From the NCBI GenBank assembly GCA_947503275.1, contig CANNCZ010000002.1, forward strand, positions 186,001 to 250,000: a DNA stretch of 64,000 nucleotides. The letters run 5' to 3'. The notes beneath the pieces are model-generated. The model saw only the letters and a list, made by a program, of their open reading frames with translations. It was not told the DNA's origin and did not search any database. The stretch's first letter is position 1. Every line of letters starts with the position of its first letter. Source of the DNA: an uncultured Erythrobacter sp. Its GTDB lineage: Bacteria > Pseudomonadota > Alphaproteobacteria > Sphingomonadales > Sphingomonadaceae. The position numbers were made by a program, and so were the translations under genes. Shown piece by piece: positions 1 through 7,709 of the stretch.

Positions 1-168
1 AAGGGCATCGCCGACGATATCCGCGACGTTTACGCCGAAGCGAAAGCCGTGGGTTACGACACCAAAATCACCCGCCAAATCGTGCGCCTGCGCAAAATGA
101 AACCCGACGAACGGAGCGAAATGGAAACGGTTCTGGAAATCTACAAAGCCGCGCTGGGGATGGGGTGA
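1..168 (+). CDS. GapR-family (DUF2312) DNA-binding protein, 3' part
   Basis: The reading frame is open from the window edge to a TGA at 166-168, giving the last 55 residues of a protein whose start lies outside. The visible part (ending GIADDIRDVYAEAKAVGYD, then KITRQIVRLRKM) is the typical C-terminal half of DUF2312/GapR. These are small alphaproteobacterial proteins that bind AT-rich or overtwisted DNA and are often carried by phages as well as chromosomes. Here it sits beside phage-type genes and an integrase, so it is probably the element's own copy rather than the housekeeping one. The family assignment is by recognition of the motif; the N-terminal half could not be examined. Confidence 0.8.
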   Translation, partial: KGIADDIRDVYAEAKAVGYDTKITRQIVRLRKMKPDERSEMETVLEIYKAALGMG

Positions 169-175
169 TTAATCG

Positions 176-886
176 ATGACGGATGAAAAGATAAACGTGA
201 CGCAGGCTGATAAAGACGCCGCGATGAGCTGGCTTTACGGAGCCGGGCAACTTGCAGACGCCTTCGCCCGCCACCGCACCGAAGCCCTCGCATCCCAAGC
301 CGCCGAAATGGAGGCGCTGCGGGCGGAGAGCGCACTTCTTGAGCGCCAATGGCGGTCTCGGGAAGAGGATATATTGCGCGCCGCTGTTTGGCGAATGGGT
401 TGGCCTGAAATCAACGCCTATCACGACGAACTGAACAAGGGGCAAGATGTTCGGGAGGATGCGGGTGGCTACTTTATGCGCGCGATAGGTCGCCTCTTTG
501 GGGTAAAGCCGCAGCGTGATGTGGTTACGACACACCAAGATGCCGCGATGGCTATGCTCGACAACCTCACCCAGCCACCCACCCAAGAGCAGAGCGCGCC
601 AACGCCTGATGCTGCGGGGTTGGTGGAGGAGGCTGACAAAGATTGGTTGCTTTCGATGCGATATGCTTTTCGTCGCGACGAGGGTTTCGTCGCACGCATT
701 AACCGCATCCTAGCCGCCCTCAAAGACGGTGCAACACCCGCCCTGCAACAGTCCGCGCCGAATGAGCGTGAGGCGCTAAAGCTCGCAAGGAATTGCCTGA
801 CAGGGGCACCCGATCCCGAACACATTCAGCACTGCGTGGATAGCATAGATGCCGCCCTCAAAACCGATGGAGGCGCACGTGGCTGA
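176..886 (+). CDS. Hypothetical protein of the integrated element
   Basis: This 236-residue protein starts with ATG seven bases after the GapR-like gene. It is rich in charged residues and alanine, with a predicted coiled-coil-like stretch around residues 35-65 (EALASQAAEMEALRAESALL). It has no signal peptide or membrane segment. I do not recognise a family. Same-strand packing with the GapR-like gene, and overlap at its 3' end with the next gene, suggest one transcription unit. Such proteins are common in the early or accessory regions of alphaproteobacterial prophages, so a phage origin is inferred from context only. Confidence 0.6.
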   Translation: MTDEKINVTQADKDAAMSWLYGAGQLADAFARHRTEALASQAAEMEALRAESALLERQWRSREEDILRAAVWRMGWPEINAYHDELNKGQDVREDAGGYFMRAIGRLFGVKPQRDVVTTHQDAAMAMLDNLTQPPTQEQSAPTPDAAGLVEEADKDWLLSMRYAFRRDEGFVARINRILAALKDGATPALQQSAPNEREALKLARNCLTGAPDPEHIQHCVDSIDAALKTDGGARG

Positions 887-1481
887 CCCGTTCCACACGC
901 GCCACCCATCGATCACATCGCCAATGGTGCGCGATGAATTGGCGCGCGAGCTGGGACACCGCCGGCGCTTTTACCCTCGCCGCATCGATGAAGCGCGCAT
1001 GACGCAGCAACAGGCAGATTTTCAGATTGCTTGCGCTGAGGCATGGCTCGCAGACGTTGATCGATTGATTGCCCACTGGGCAGCCTGCGCCGCCGAATGG
1101 GAACGGTTTCAACATGACCCATCACCAGGCTTCATGGCGCGGGATCTGCCGGCCGCCAAACACGGCATCAACTGGCGCGATCGCCGCACCGCCTTACGCC
1201 GCGAACTAGAATTGCGGAACAAGATCTATCCGCGCCGCATCGAGCAGGCGCAAATGACCAAATGCATTGGCGATCGACAAATCGCCTGTCTCGAGGCGCT
1301 GGCCGATCGCTACGATGATGGCTTGGATTGGACCGCCAGCAATGGCGAGAGAACGCACTTCGGCAATCTGAACTGCGATGCAGCCATAGAAGCTGCACGC
1401 AAGGAATGGGACCAGCACCGCCGCGAAGTTGAGGCGCGGCGTGCCCCCGCAAAACAGGAGGAACTACTTATGAGCCCTTAA
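879..1481 (+). CDS. Phage-type hypothetical protein with an internal duplication
   Basis: I place the start at the GTG at 879, because a GGAGG lies five bases before it; this overlaps the previous stop by 8 bp. The product is about 200 residues. It contains two copies of one segment: RREL/ARELG-like residues, then FYPRRIDEARMT and IACAEAW in the first copy, and IYPRRIEQAQMT and IACLEAL in the second, about 80 residues apart. The YPRRI-x-x-A-x-MT pattern recurs in small phage proteins of unknown role. No catalytic motif, signal peptide or membrane segment is visible. Function unknown. Confidence 0.65.
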   Translation: MADPFHTRHPSITSPMVRDELARELGHRRRFYPRRIDEARMTQQQADFQIACAEAWLADVDRLIAHWAACAAEWERFQHDPSPGFMARDLPAAKHGINWRDRRTALRRELELRNKIYPRRIEQAQMTKCIGDRQIACLEALADRYDDGLDWTASNGERTHFGNLNCDAAIEAARKEWDQHRREVEARRAPAKQEELLMSP

Positions 1482-1626
1482 GAGATTAAATCACTGCCCC
1501 GAGGTGCGGTGCGCAATCATTCGCCAACACCCTTAGATTGATTGCAAACCGCACTTCACACCTCTACGATTTTTTCGCTGCCGGCATAGGGCCGCAGCCT
1601 GGTCAACCCGACAGAAGGACCATTTT

Positions 1627-1941
1627 ATGCCCGACAATCAACAATCCGAACTCGTTGAGCTATTCGCGCAAGCCGTGGATTTGCTTGGCGGTCAACGCGC
1701 AACGGCCGATTATCTCGGCGTGAGCGACCGCACTGTGCGCGCTCTACTCAATCCAGATGGAAAGAACGGCCGCAAACTGCACGATGGCTTTCTAAGGGAC
1801 ACCGCCGCCGCCCTGGTACAGCACGCGGAAAAGTGCCGAAAGCTGGAACCCTACCTTTTTGGTTTCGCGATCAAATCAGCGAAGCAAGGCGAAAAGGATC
1901 TGCGCCGCTACGATCAGCAGGAGGGCGAAGCCAATGGCTAG
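1627..1941 (+). CDS. Small HTH DNA-binding protein (Cro/excisionase-like)
   Basis: This is a 104-residue protein with a helix-turn-helix-like segment at about residues 20-45 (QRATADYLGVSDRTVRALL), as in Cro/YdaS-type and other small phage regulators. The start has a GAAGGA ribosome site about 8 bases upstream. Its stop overlaps the integrase start by 8 bp, so the two are translationally coupled, as expected for a regulator or directionality factor controlling integration and excision. That role is inferred from position. The C-terminal 35 residues are basic and lack recognisable structure. Confidence 0.65.
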   Translation: MPDNQQSELVELFAQAVDLLGGQRATADYLGVSDRTVRALLNPDGKNGRKLHDGFLRDTAAALVQHAEKCRKLEPYLFGFAIKSAKQGEKDLRRYDQQEGEANG

Positions 1942-3238
1942 TTTCCGCATCCCCTACCTTTCGCAGCGAAGCAACAAAGATGGCTCGACCAACTATTATT
2001 GGACGCCCAGCCCAAAGCTGCGCCGCTTTGGCTGGCAAAGCCGGCGACTTGGCAAAGATGAAAACGCCGCGATCGAGGCCGCGCGAAAAATCAACGACCA
2101 GGTTGAAACATGGGTCGAAGGGCAAGAACTACCGAAGATCCGCACGCTGCACCAGGAAGGGACGCTGGCGGCCGCGATCGCTGATTATACACGCGACGTT
2201 ATCGAAGGGATCAAACCGAACGGTAAAGCGCGCGTTGCCCCCTCCACCGCCAAGACATACCGCACCGGCCTAAAGCGATTGCAGCAATGGGCCGGCAAGC
2301 AACCGCTGGACTTTATCACGCGCAAGCGCGTCCAAAAACTGCGCGATGGCATGATCAAAAGCGGAGTGGGAGAGAACGCCGCACACACCACATTGAAACT
2401 CGGACGCCAGCTGTTCGCCTATTTGATCGACGAAGAACGATGGGAGCAGGGCAAGAACCCATTTGAAAATTTCGGCATGGCTGCACCGGAGGCGCGCGAA
2501 GTTATATGGTCGCCGGCCGCGCGTGAACTGATCGTCGCAACCGCTGATCAGCACGGCTTTCAATCGCTCGCCCTGGCAATCATGCTGGGCTACGCAATCG
2601 GACAACGCGAAGCCGACATTTTGGAAACCACCATTCCGCAATGGGTCGATCTACCATCCCATAAAATGCAGGCAGAGGACTACACCGTCCTTGCGGCCGA
2701 CGCCGCCGATGGCGTGCCGCGCGGTATCAGGATCCGCCAGAACAAAACCGGGGCGTGGATCGAAGTGCCCGTGGTTGGCGAAGTGCGCCGCCGCGTCGAA
2801 GCGAACATTGCGCGCGCCAAAGAGGCCGGCCGCTTTGAGCTGATCCTCGATGACACGCGGCGATTGACGCACCGCCGGACAGAGAAAGGAAGCACCGGCC
2901 AGCTGGCAGCCTATGAAGGCGCAGCCGGCGCAACCCGGTTTCAGCGTGACTTTGCCGAAATGCGCGAAGCGGCCGCGCTCGATGCCGGCAACAACGGCCA
3001 ACAGGATCTAGCCGGCGAAATCCGCACGCTGCAATTCCGCGATCTGCGCCGCACCTGCGTTGTCTATCTCGGAGAGCTAGGGCTCGAGGACCATCTAATC
3101 GCCGCGATCACCGGCCACGATATCGACGAAACGCGCCGGATCCTCAAAGTCTATATGCCCAGGACAACCGGCCGGGCAGCCAAAGCCATTGCCCTGGCAA
3201 CAGTGCGCCAAGAAAACGAAAGGGAAAAACGAGCATGA
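1934..3238 (+). CDS. Tyrosine recombinase / phage integrase
   Basis: The protein has 434 residues from the ATG at 1934, with a SAM-like core-binding region at about residues 70-160 and a C-terminal catalytic domain. Visible active-site elements are GQREADIL (first Arg, about residue 226), FRDLRRT (about residue 366), TGHDIDETRR and the nucleophile Tyr in KVYMPRT near residue 405. The box that often reads HxLRR has Arg in place of His, a substitution seen in some phage integrases. It catalyses site-specific strand exchange between attP and attB. A truncated tRNA-Gly lies 355 bp downstream and is the likely target. The longer frame from 1859 is rejected because it runs through the upstream gene. 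Confidence 0.9.
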   Translation: MASFRIPYLSQRSNKDGSTNYYWTPSPKLRRFGWQSRRLGKDENAAIEAARKINDQVETWVEGQELPKIRTLHQEGTLAAAIADYTRDVIEGIKPNGKARVAPSTAKTYRTGLKRLQQWAGKQPLDFITRKRVQKLRDGMIKSGVGENAAHTTLKLGRQLFAYLIDEERWEQGKNPFENFGMAAPEAREVIWSPAARELIVATADQHGFQSLALAIMLGYAIGQREADILETTIPQWVDLPSHKMQAEDYTVLAADAADGVPRGIRIRQNKTGAWIEVPVVGEVRRRVEANIARAKEAGRFELILDDTRRLTHRRTEKGSTGQLAAYEGAAGATRFQRDFAEMREAAALDAGNNGQQDLAGEIRTLQFRDLRRTCVVYLGELGLEDHLIAAITGHDIDETRRILKVYMPRTTGRAAKAIALATVRQENEREKRA

Positions 3239-3450
3239 CTAAAACATTTGGAAAGATGGATGTTGAGCCAGGCGAAAGATGCACGAATTCTCCAGGCATC
3301 CGATATTTCACAACGCCATGCTGCTACACTGACGTTTACGATGACGAAGAAACAAAGTGTCCAACGTGCCAAGCGCCAATCAAATGTGAGTTTGAAACGG
3401 TCGAGGAAGCCGTTTGCACAATCCGTGAGGACGAAGAAGTCGAAGGGTAA
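3235..3450 (+). CDS. Small cysteine-rich (zinc-ribbon-like) protein
   Basis: This is a 71-residue acidic protein whose ATG overlaps the integrase TGA by 4 bp (ATGA). It carries cysteines in the pattern CC near residue 29, then CPTC and a further Cys near residues 42-51 (KCPTCQAPIKC), which could hold one zinc. I do not recognise the family. Coupling to the integrase suggests it travels with the element. It could be a cargo or regulatory protein; nothing in the sequence decides this. Confidence 0.55.
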   Translation: MTKTFGKMDVEPGERCTNSPGIRYFTTPCCYTDVYDDEETKCPTCQAPIKCEFETVEEAVCTIREDEEVEG

Positions 3451-3592
3451 GCGATCACCAGCCTTGACGATAAAGCCTCAATCTGAACGCCTGCGTTCGG
3501 TGCGCAAACAAATCCTTTCGACGGAAACGCTCAATTTGCGCAACGTCGAAAGGAATTGGAGCCAAAAAACCGCAGACACCCGTGGTTTGCCT

Positions 3593-3632
3593 AGCTTGGG
3601 AAGCTGCTGCTCTACCATTGAGCTACACCCGC
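3593..3632 (-). pseudogene. 5' half of tRNA-Gly (CCC), probable attachment-site junction
   Basis: Reading the minus strand from 3632, the sequence matches tRNA-Gly from the acceptor 5' strand (GCGGGTG) through D-arm GCTC/GAGC and anticodon stem GCAGC to a TTCCCAA loop (anticodon CCC) and GCT. After that the match stops: the following bases do not give a T-arm with TTCGA or a CACCCGC acceptor partner, so no complete tRNA can be folded. The break at the anticodon arm, next to an integrase, is typical of an attL/attR boundary. Host sequence lies to the right. The 3' half should lie at the other end of the element, outside the window. Confidence 0.7.
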
Positions 3633-3707
3633 TTGTGCGCGCCAAACGTTGCCGCTGGCGACCGTGTGGAGCGCTTGCTTGCAAATCGCAAGCCGCTTTC
3701 GTGCCGC

Positions 3708-4739
3708 TTAACGCTGCACTCGGCCGGAACCATCGCCGCTCATCAGCTTTTCGACCTCTGGCACGCTGACCCGGTTGAAATCGCCTAGGATCGAGTGTTT
3801 GAGCGCGCTTGCGGCGACCGCAAATTCGAGACTTTGCTGGCGATCTTCATAGGCGGTGAGGCCGTAGATCAACGCGGAGGCAAAGCTGTCCCCGCCGCCA
3901 ACGCGGTCGACAATATCGGTAAGCTCATACTTCTTCGACAGCTTAAACCCACCTTCACGCGTGCGCAGGCAAGCCGACCAATTGTTGCGATCCGCGCTCA
4001 GGCTCTCGCGCAAAGTGATCGCGATCGTGTGCATGTTAGGATAGATGTCGAACACCTTCTGGCCCAGTGCCTCGTATTTCGCCGTGTCCAGTTCACCGCT
4101 CTCAACATCCACATCGACGGTGATGTCGAGGGACTTTTGGCAGTCTTCTTCGTTAGCAATGCCAACATCGACATATTTGACCAACTCACGCATGACTTCG
4201 GGCGCGCTCTTGCCGTATTTCCATAGCTTGCCGCGGAAGTTGAAATCGCAAGATACCGTCAGGCCTGCTTCCTTGGCCGCTTTTACGCAGGCCATCGACA
4301 GGTCTGCTGCCGATTGGCTGAGCGCGGGCGTGATGCCAGTGATGTGCAGCCATTTGGCACCTGCAAAAACCGTCGGCCAATCGAACTCATCCATGCCCGC
4401 GTTGCAGATTGAGGAGTTGGCGCGGTCATAAATGACTTTGGAGGGGCGCTGGTTCGAGCCGGTTTCGAGGAAGTAAATCCCGACCCGGTCGCCAGAGCGG
4501 CTGACATGGGCCGTATCGACGCCGAATTTGCGCAATTCCATGATCGCGTTTTCACCAACATCATTGTCAGGCAATGCGCTGACAAAACCGGAGCTTAGCC
4601 CGTAATTGCTGAGCGCTACGGCGACATTCGCCTCACCGCCGCCAAAGGTCGCCTCAAAGCTGGGCGATTGGAAGAAGCGTTCGTGTCCCGGCGTTTTGAG
4701 CCGGAGCATGATTTCGCCGAAAGAAAGAAATTCAGCCAT
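3708..4739 (-). CDS. kdgK: 2-keto-3-deoxygluconate kinase
   Basis: This PfkB-family sugar kinase of 343 residues phosphorylates 2-keto-3-deoxy-D-gluconate to KDPG, the step before the aldolase encoded just upstream. The N-terminal FGEIMLRL and the [12 protein letters not shown] substrate region are typical of KdgK. The C-terminal PfkB signature [13 protein letters not shown] carries the catalytic Asp. I use the ATG at 4739; the frame extends further, but that part lacks family similarity and overlaps eda. It is the last gene of the alginate operon, 19 bp after eda. In alginate catabolism KDG comes from reduction of DEH by the SDR in this operon. Confidence 0.92.
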   Translation of the reverse strand: MAEFLSFGEIMLRLKTPGHERFFQSPSFEATFGGGEANVAVALSNYGLSSGFVSALPDNDVGENAIMELRKFGVDTAHVSRSGDRVGIYFLETGSNQRPSKVIYDRANSSICNAGMDEFDWPTVFAGAKWLHITGITPALSQSAADLSMACVKAAKEAGLTVSCDFNFRGKLWKYGKSAPEVMRELVKYVDVGIANEEDCQKSLDITVDVDVESGELDTAKYEALGQKVFDIYPNMHTIAITLRESLSADRNNWSACLRTREGGFKLSKKYELTDIVDRVGGGDSFASALIYGLTAYEDRQQSLEFAVAASALKHSILGDFNRVSVPEVEKLMSGDGSGRVQR

Positions 4740-4758
4740 GGGGAGGAGCTTTCGAAAG

Positions 4759-5397
4759 TTAGCGAGCGGCTTTGGCGATTGCGACCGCCTCGCTCGCGAG
4801 TTGAGTGATTTGGGCGTAGTCGCCGCTGGCGACAGCGTCCTTTGGTGTGAGCCAGCTGCCGCCGCATGCAAGCACATGCGGCAGAGCCAAAAACTCGTGC
4901 AAGTTGCCCGCTGATACGCCGCCAGTTGGCATGAAACGCATCTCCCGAAAAACAGAGCCGAACGCTTTGAGCATTGGCACTCCGCCAGCAAGACTGGCTG
5001 GGAAGAACTTCACTTCGCGCAGGCCAAGTGCATAGGCGCGTTGCACTTCACCCGCTGTCATTGTGCCGGGATAGAACGGGATGCCCTCGTCCAAGCAATA
5101 CAAAGCAATGTCGTCCACCAGTCCGGGAGAGACGATAAATTCCGCCCCGCTGGCCCGCACCGATTTCGCCTGATCAAGGGTCAGGACAGTGCCCGCCCCT
5201 ACGATCAAGCCTTCGGTTTCAGCAAGGATCGCCTCCATGCCCCGCTGTGCATCATCGCTGCGCATGACGACTTCGATGACGCTCAGCCCGCCAGCCGCCA
5301 GCGCGTTCGCGGTTTTGACTGCCCGCTCCGCATCGTTCTCACCAATCAGCGGAACGACGGGAGCTGCTTCAAGCCTTTGAGAGAGGGTTTCGCTCAT
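4759..5397 (-). CDS. eda: 2-dehydro-3-deoxy-phosphogluconate (KDPG) aldolase
   Basis: This 212-residue class I aldolase cleaves KDPG into pyruvate and glyceraldehyde 3-phosphate, the last Entner-Doudoroff step for alginate-derived sugar. The active-site Glu is in VIEVVMRS (about residue 42), the phosphate/Gly motif is GAGTVL, and the Schiff-base Lys is in EVKFFPAS (about residue 131). GGVSAGN and the ACGGSWL ending are also conserved. Length matches the family. It lies between kdgK and the SDR with gaps of 19 and 24 bp, in one operon. A strain may keep a second eda with the central ED genes; this copy looks dedicated to the locus. Confidence 0.93.
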   Translation of the reverse strand: MSETLSQRLEAAPVVPLIGENDAERAVKTANALAAGGLSVIEVVMRSDDAQRGMEAILAETEGLIVGAGTVLTLDQAKSVRASGAEFIVSPGLVDDIALYCLDEGIPFYPGTMTAGEVQRAYALGLREVKFFPASLAGGVPMLKAFGSVFREMRFMPTGGVSAGNLHEFLALPHVLACGGSWLTPKDAVASGDYAQITQLASEAVAIAKAAR

Positions 5398-5421
5398 AAT
5401 ATTTGCCCGATTTGGAGCGGC

Positions 5422-6174
5422 TTACGAATATGCAAGGCCGCCATTGATGTCGATATTCGCACCGGTGATAAATGATGCTTCATCAGAGGCAAGATAGGCG
5501 ACCAAATCGGCGGTCTCTTCCGCGCGGCCTTGGCGGCGAAGCGGGGTTGAGTTGGCGACATTTTCACGTGCGGCATCAGGTGTGAACGTGTCATGGAACG
5601 ACGTTGCGATCATACCAGGGCACAGCGCGTTGACACGAATGCCGTCTGGGCCAAGCTCTTTCGCCAAACCGCGGGTCATGGTCATCACCGCGCCTTTTGA
5701 CGTGGCGTACGCAATCGCGCCGCCGCCGCCGCCGTCACGGCCTGCAAGGCTTGCAAGGTTCACGATCGACGCGCCTTCGCTCATATGCGGCACAGCCGCC
5801 TTGCAAGTGAGGAACGTCGAAGTCGCGTTCAACTGCATGACGTGGTTGAAGAATTCCTCATCCATCTCGCTCAGCTTCTTACGCGCGACCAGACCGCCTG
5901 CATTGTTGACCAGAATGTGGATTTCATCGCCAAAGGCCTCTCGCGTTGCCGCAATCAAGGCATCAACATCGGCCGCTTTGGTGACGTCCGCTTTGACTTT
6001 GATCCCTTTGCCACCAGCAGCTTCGACCGCTGCAAGAGCAGCATCAGCATCGGCTTCATTGCTGTTGTAATTAACGACAACAGATGCGCCTTCGCTTGCG
6101 AGTTTCACACAAACTGCGCGGCCAATATCGCGGCTACCACCGGTTACAACGGCCACTTTGCCAGCAAATTTCAT
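5422..6174 (-). CDS. SDR-family oxidoreductase, probable DEH reductase
   Basis: This 250-residue classical short-chain dehydrogenase has the cofactor motif TGGSRDIG at about residue 12, NNAGG at about 89 and the catalytic Tyr-Lys pair in YATSKGA at about 155. In alginate-degrading sphingomonads, SDR enzymes of this size (A1-R type) reduce 4-deoxy-L-erythro-5-hexoseulose uronate to 2-keto-3-deoxygluconate. Position between the sugar transporter and the KDPG aldolase and KDG kinase supports that reaction here. Substrate and NADH/NADPH choice are inferred, not visible. It is 33 bp after the MFS gene in the same operon. Confidence 0.82.
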   Translation of the reverse strand: MKFAGKVAVVTGGSRDIGRAVCVKLASEGASVVVNYNSNEADADAALAAVEAAGGKGIKVKADVTKAADVDALIAATREAFGDEIHILVNNAGGLVARKKLSEMDEEFFNHVMQLNATSTFLTCKAAVPHMSEGASIVNLASLAGRDGGGGGAIAYATSKGAVMTMTRGLAKELGPDGIRVNALCPGMIATSFHDTFTPDAARENVANSTPLRRQGRAEETADLVAYLASDEASFITGANIDINGGLAYS

Positions 6175-6207
6175 TTCGTTTTTCCCCTTTTAGGAAGATG
6201 GATGGCT

Positions 6208-7521
6208 CTAGGCCGTTTTTGGTTGTGATTTGGGTTTTAGTGGTTTGATCTCACCACACAGCAGCCAGACACTGGCGATTGCGGCGAGAGCGAGAAAGGC
6301 ACCAAGGACGAAAACCGAATAGTAATTCGCGCCCGCTGTCATGATCGGCACCAGATAAGTCAACAAAGCAGCACTGAGCTTTGCAGCCATCCCGGCAAGG
6401 CCTGACAGAGTTCCCACAGTCCGTTTCCCATAAAGGTCGCTTGGCAAAGTTTGCACATTGCCGATCGCCGTCTGGAAACCGAAAAGGATGGTGAACATAA
6501 GCCACAACGCGGTCCATGGCGCAGATGCTGCAGACAGTGCCAGCAATGCCGGCAGCATGATCAAACAGCCAAGCGTGATGGTGAGTTTGCGCGTCGCATT
6601 GACGCTCCACCCCGCCTTCAAACGGTTCTGCGCAAGCAGCCCGCCGAACCACGCACCGACCATGGCGCCAACATAGGGCAACCAGCCCGAAGCCGCGATA
6701 TCCTTGACGTTGAAATTGTGCACCTCGACCAGATAGGTCGGGATCCAAACGATGAAGAGCCACCAGATCGGGTCAATCGCAGCCGAGGCAATAATGACGC
6801 CCCAGCTTTCTTTGCGGGCCAGCAATTCACCTGTTGGCGGATTGTAGCCTTCGTCGTCTTCGCCATCGGCGACTTCGATCTTTTGTCCCGTAAGAATATA
6901 TTCGCGTTCCTCATCGGTCAGCCAGTCATGGCTTTCCGGCGGCGCTTTCACAATGAACCACCATGGCAAAAGCCAGACCAGACCTGCCAGACCGACAAGC
7001 ACAAAGATCAGCTTCCAGTCGAGAATGATCGCCATATAGCCGATTAGCGGGATAGAGATGATACCACCGATTGCCGCGCCGGAATTGAATATCCCCTGGG
7101 CAAGAGCACGCTCTTTCGTGGGGAACCACTCTGCATTCGCCTTGGTCGCACCCGGCCAGTTGCCAGCCTCTGCAACACCCAGAACCGCGCGGAAGAAGCT
7201 AAAGCTCATCACACCTTGCGCCAAGGCATGCGCAGCTGTCGCTATCGACCAAACCCCGATGGACAGCACAAAACCCAGACGCGTGCCGATCCAATCGAAG
7301 ATCTTACCAAAGATCGCCTGTCCCGCCGCATAGGCAAAGATGAAGACGGTGCTGATAATGCCGAGGATATATTTGTGCCCATCCGCATCCATTTCAGGAA
7401 ACAAGTCAGGCGCGATTTGTTCAGGCCATAAGACGTTGATCGTCTGCCGGTCGATGTAATTGATGATAGTCGCAATGGCGACGAGGATAACAACCCACCA
7501 ACGAAGTCCGTTCAATTTCAT
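6208..7521 (-). CDS. MFS transporter of the hexuronate (ExuT/ACS) family
   Basis: This is a 437-residue inner-membrane protein with about 12 hydrophobic segments. The first is LRWWVVILVAIATIINYIDRQ, followed by the RxxxG-type loops of the anion:cation symporter group. The EAGNWPGATKANAEWFP motif is characteristic of ExuT/GudP-like carriers. In this context it most likely imports unsaturated uronate monomer (DEH) or short products released in the periplasm by the PL17 lyase. It lies 3 bp after the 60-aa gene and 33 bp before the SDR. Exact substrate is inference. Confidence 0.88.
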   Translation of the reverse strand: MKLNGLRWWVVILVAIATIINYIDRQTINVLWPEQIAPDLFPEMDADGHKYILGIISTVFIFAYAAGQAIFGKIFDWIGTRLGFVLSIGVWSIATAAHALAQGVMSFSFFRAVLGVAEAGNWPGATKANAEWFPTKERALAQGIFNSGAAIGGIISIPLIGYMAIILDWKLIFVLVGLAGLVWLLPWWFIVKAPPESHDWLTDEEREYILTGQKIEVADGEDDEGYNPPTGELLARKESWGVIIASAAIDPIWWLFIVWIPTYLVEVHNFNVKDIAASGWLPYVGAMVGAWFGGLLAQNRLKAGWSVNATRKLTITLGCLIMLPALLALSAASAPWTALWLMFTILFGFQTAIGNVQTLPSDLYGKRTVGTLSGLAGMAAKLSAALLTYLVPIMTAGANYYSVFVLGAFLALAAIASVWLLCGEIKPLKPKSQPKTA

Positions 7522-7524
7522 GGC

Positions 7525-7707
7525 TTAGCTCCCCTCGCCCAAAAAGTCTTCGCGAACAGGGCTGAGTGTGTTGAGCAATACGCCCGCTTCACGACAGGCC
7601 GCGCCATAGCTGAGAATCTGAGATCCCATCCTGCTGCCAAAACCCTCTTTGACGGTTTCCTTTGCGACCACAAAGGGCGAGCTTTGCGCATCCATAACGG
7701 TTGCCAT
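7525..7707 (-). CDS. Small hypothetical protein inside the alginate operon
   Basis: This 60-residue ORF begins with ATG behind a clear GGAAGAAGGA ribosome site and fits exactly between the PL17 stop (2 bp) and the MFS start (3 bp), so it is almost certainly translated. The sequence has no signal peptide, membrane helix or metal motif. The segment around FGSRMGSQILSYG recalls the first strand of KdgF-like cupins, but the His-rich cupin motifs are absent, so a cupin function is not supported. Conserved placement in other alginate loci would be the test. Function unknown. Confidence 0.6.
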   Translation of the reverse strand: MATVMDAQSSPFVVAKETVKEGFGSRMGSQILSYGAACREAGVLLNTLSPVREDFLGEGS

Positions 7708-7709
7708 TA

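Noticed and set aside
1859..1933. Longer N-terminus of the integrase
   Set aside because: The extra 25 codons overlap the HTH gene in another frame; the family start is at 1934.
3560..3632. A complete tRNA-Gly gene
   Set aside because: Only the 5' 40 bases match; no T-arm or acceptor 3' strand can be formed with the following bases.
3673..3693. GCTTGC/GCAAGC hairpin as terminator of the alginate operon
   Set aside because: Six base pairs and no T-run on the minus strand; too weak to list as a terminator.
4740..4991. Longer N-terminus of KDG kinase
   Set aside because: The added 84 residues overlap eda and are unrelated to PfkB kinases.
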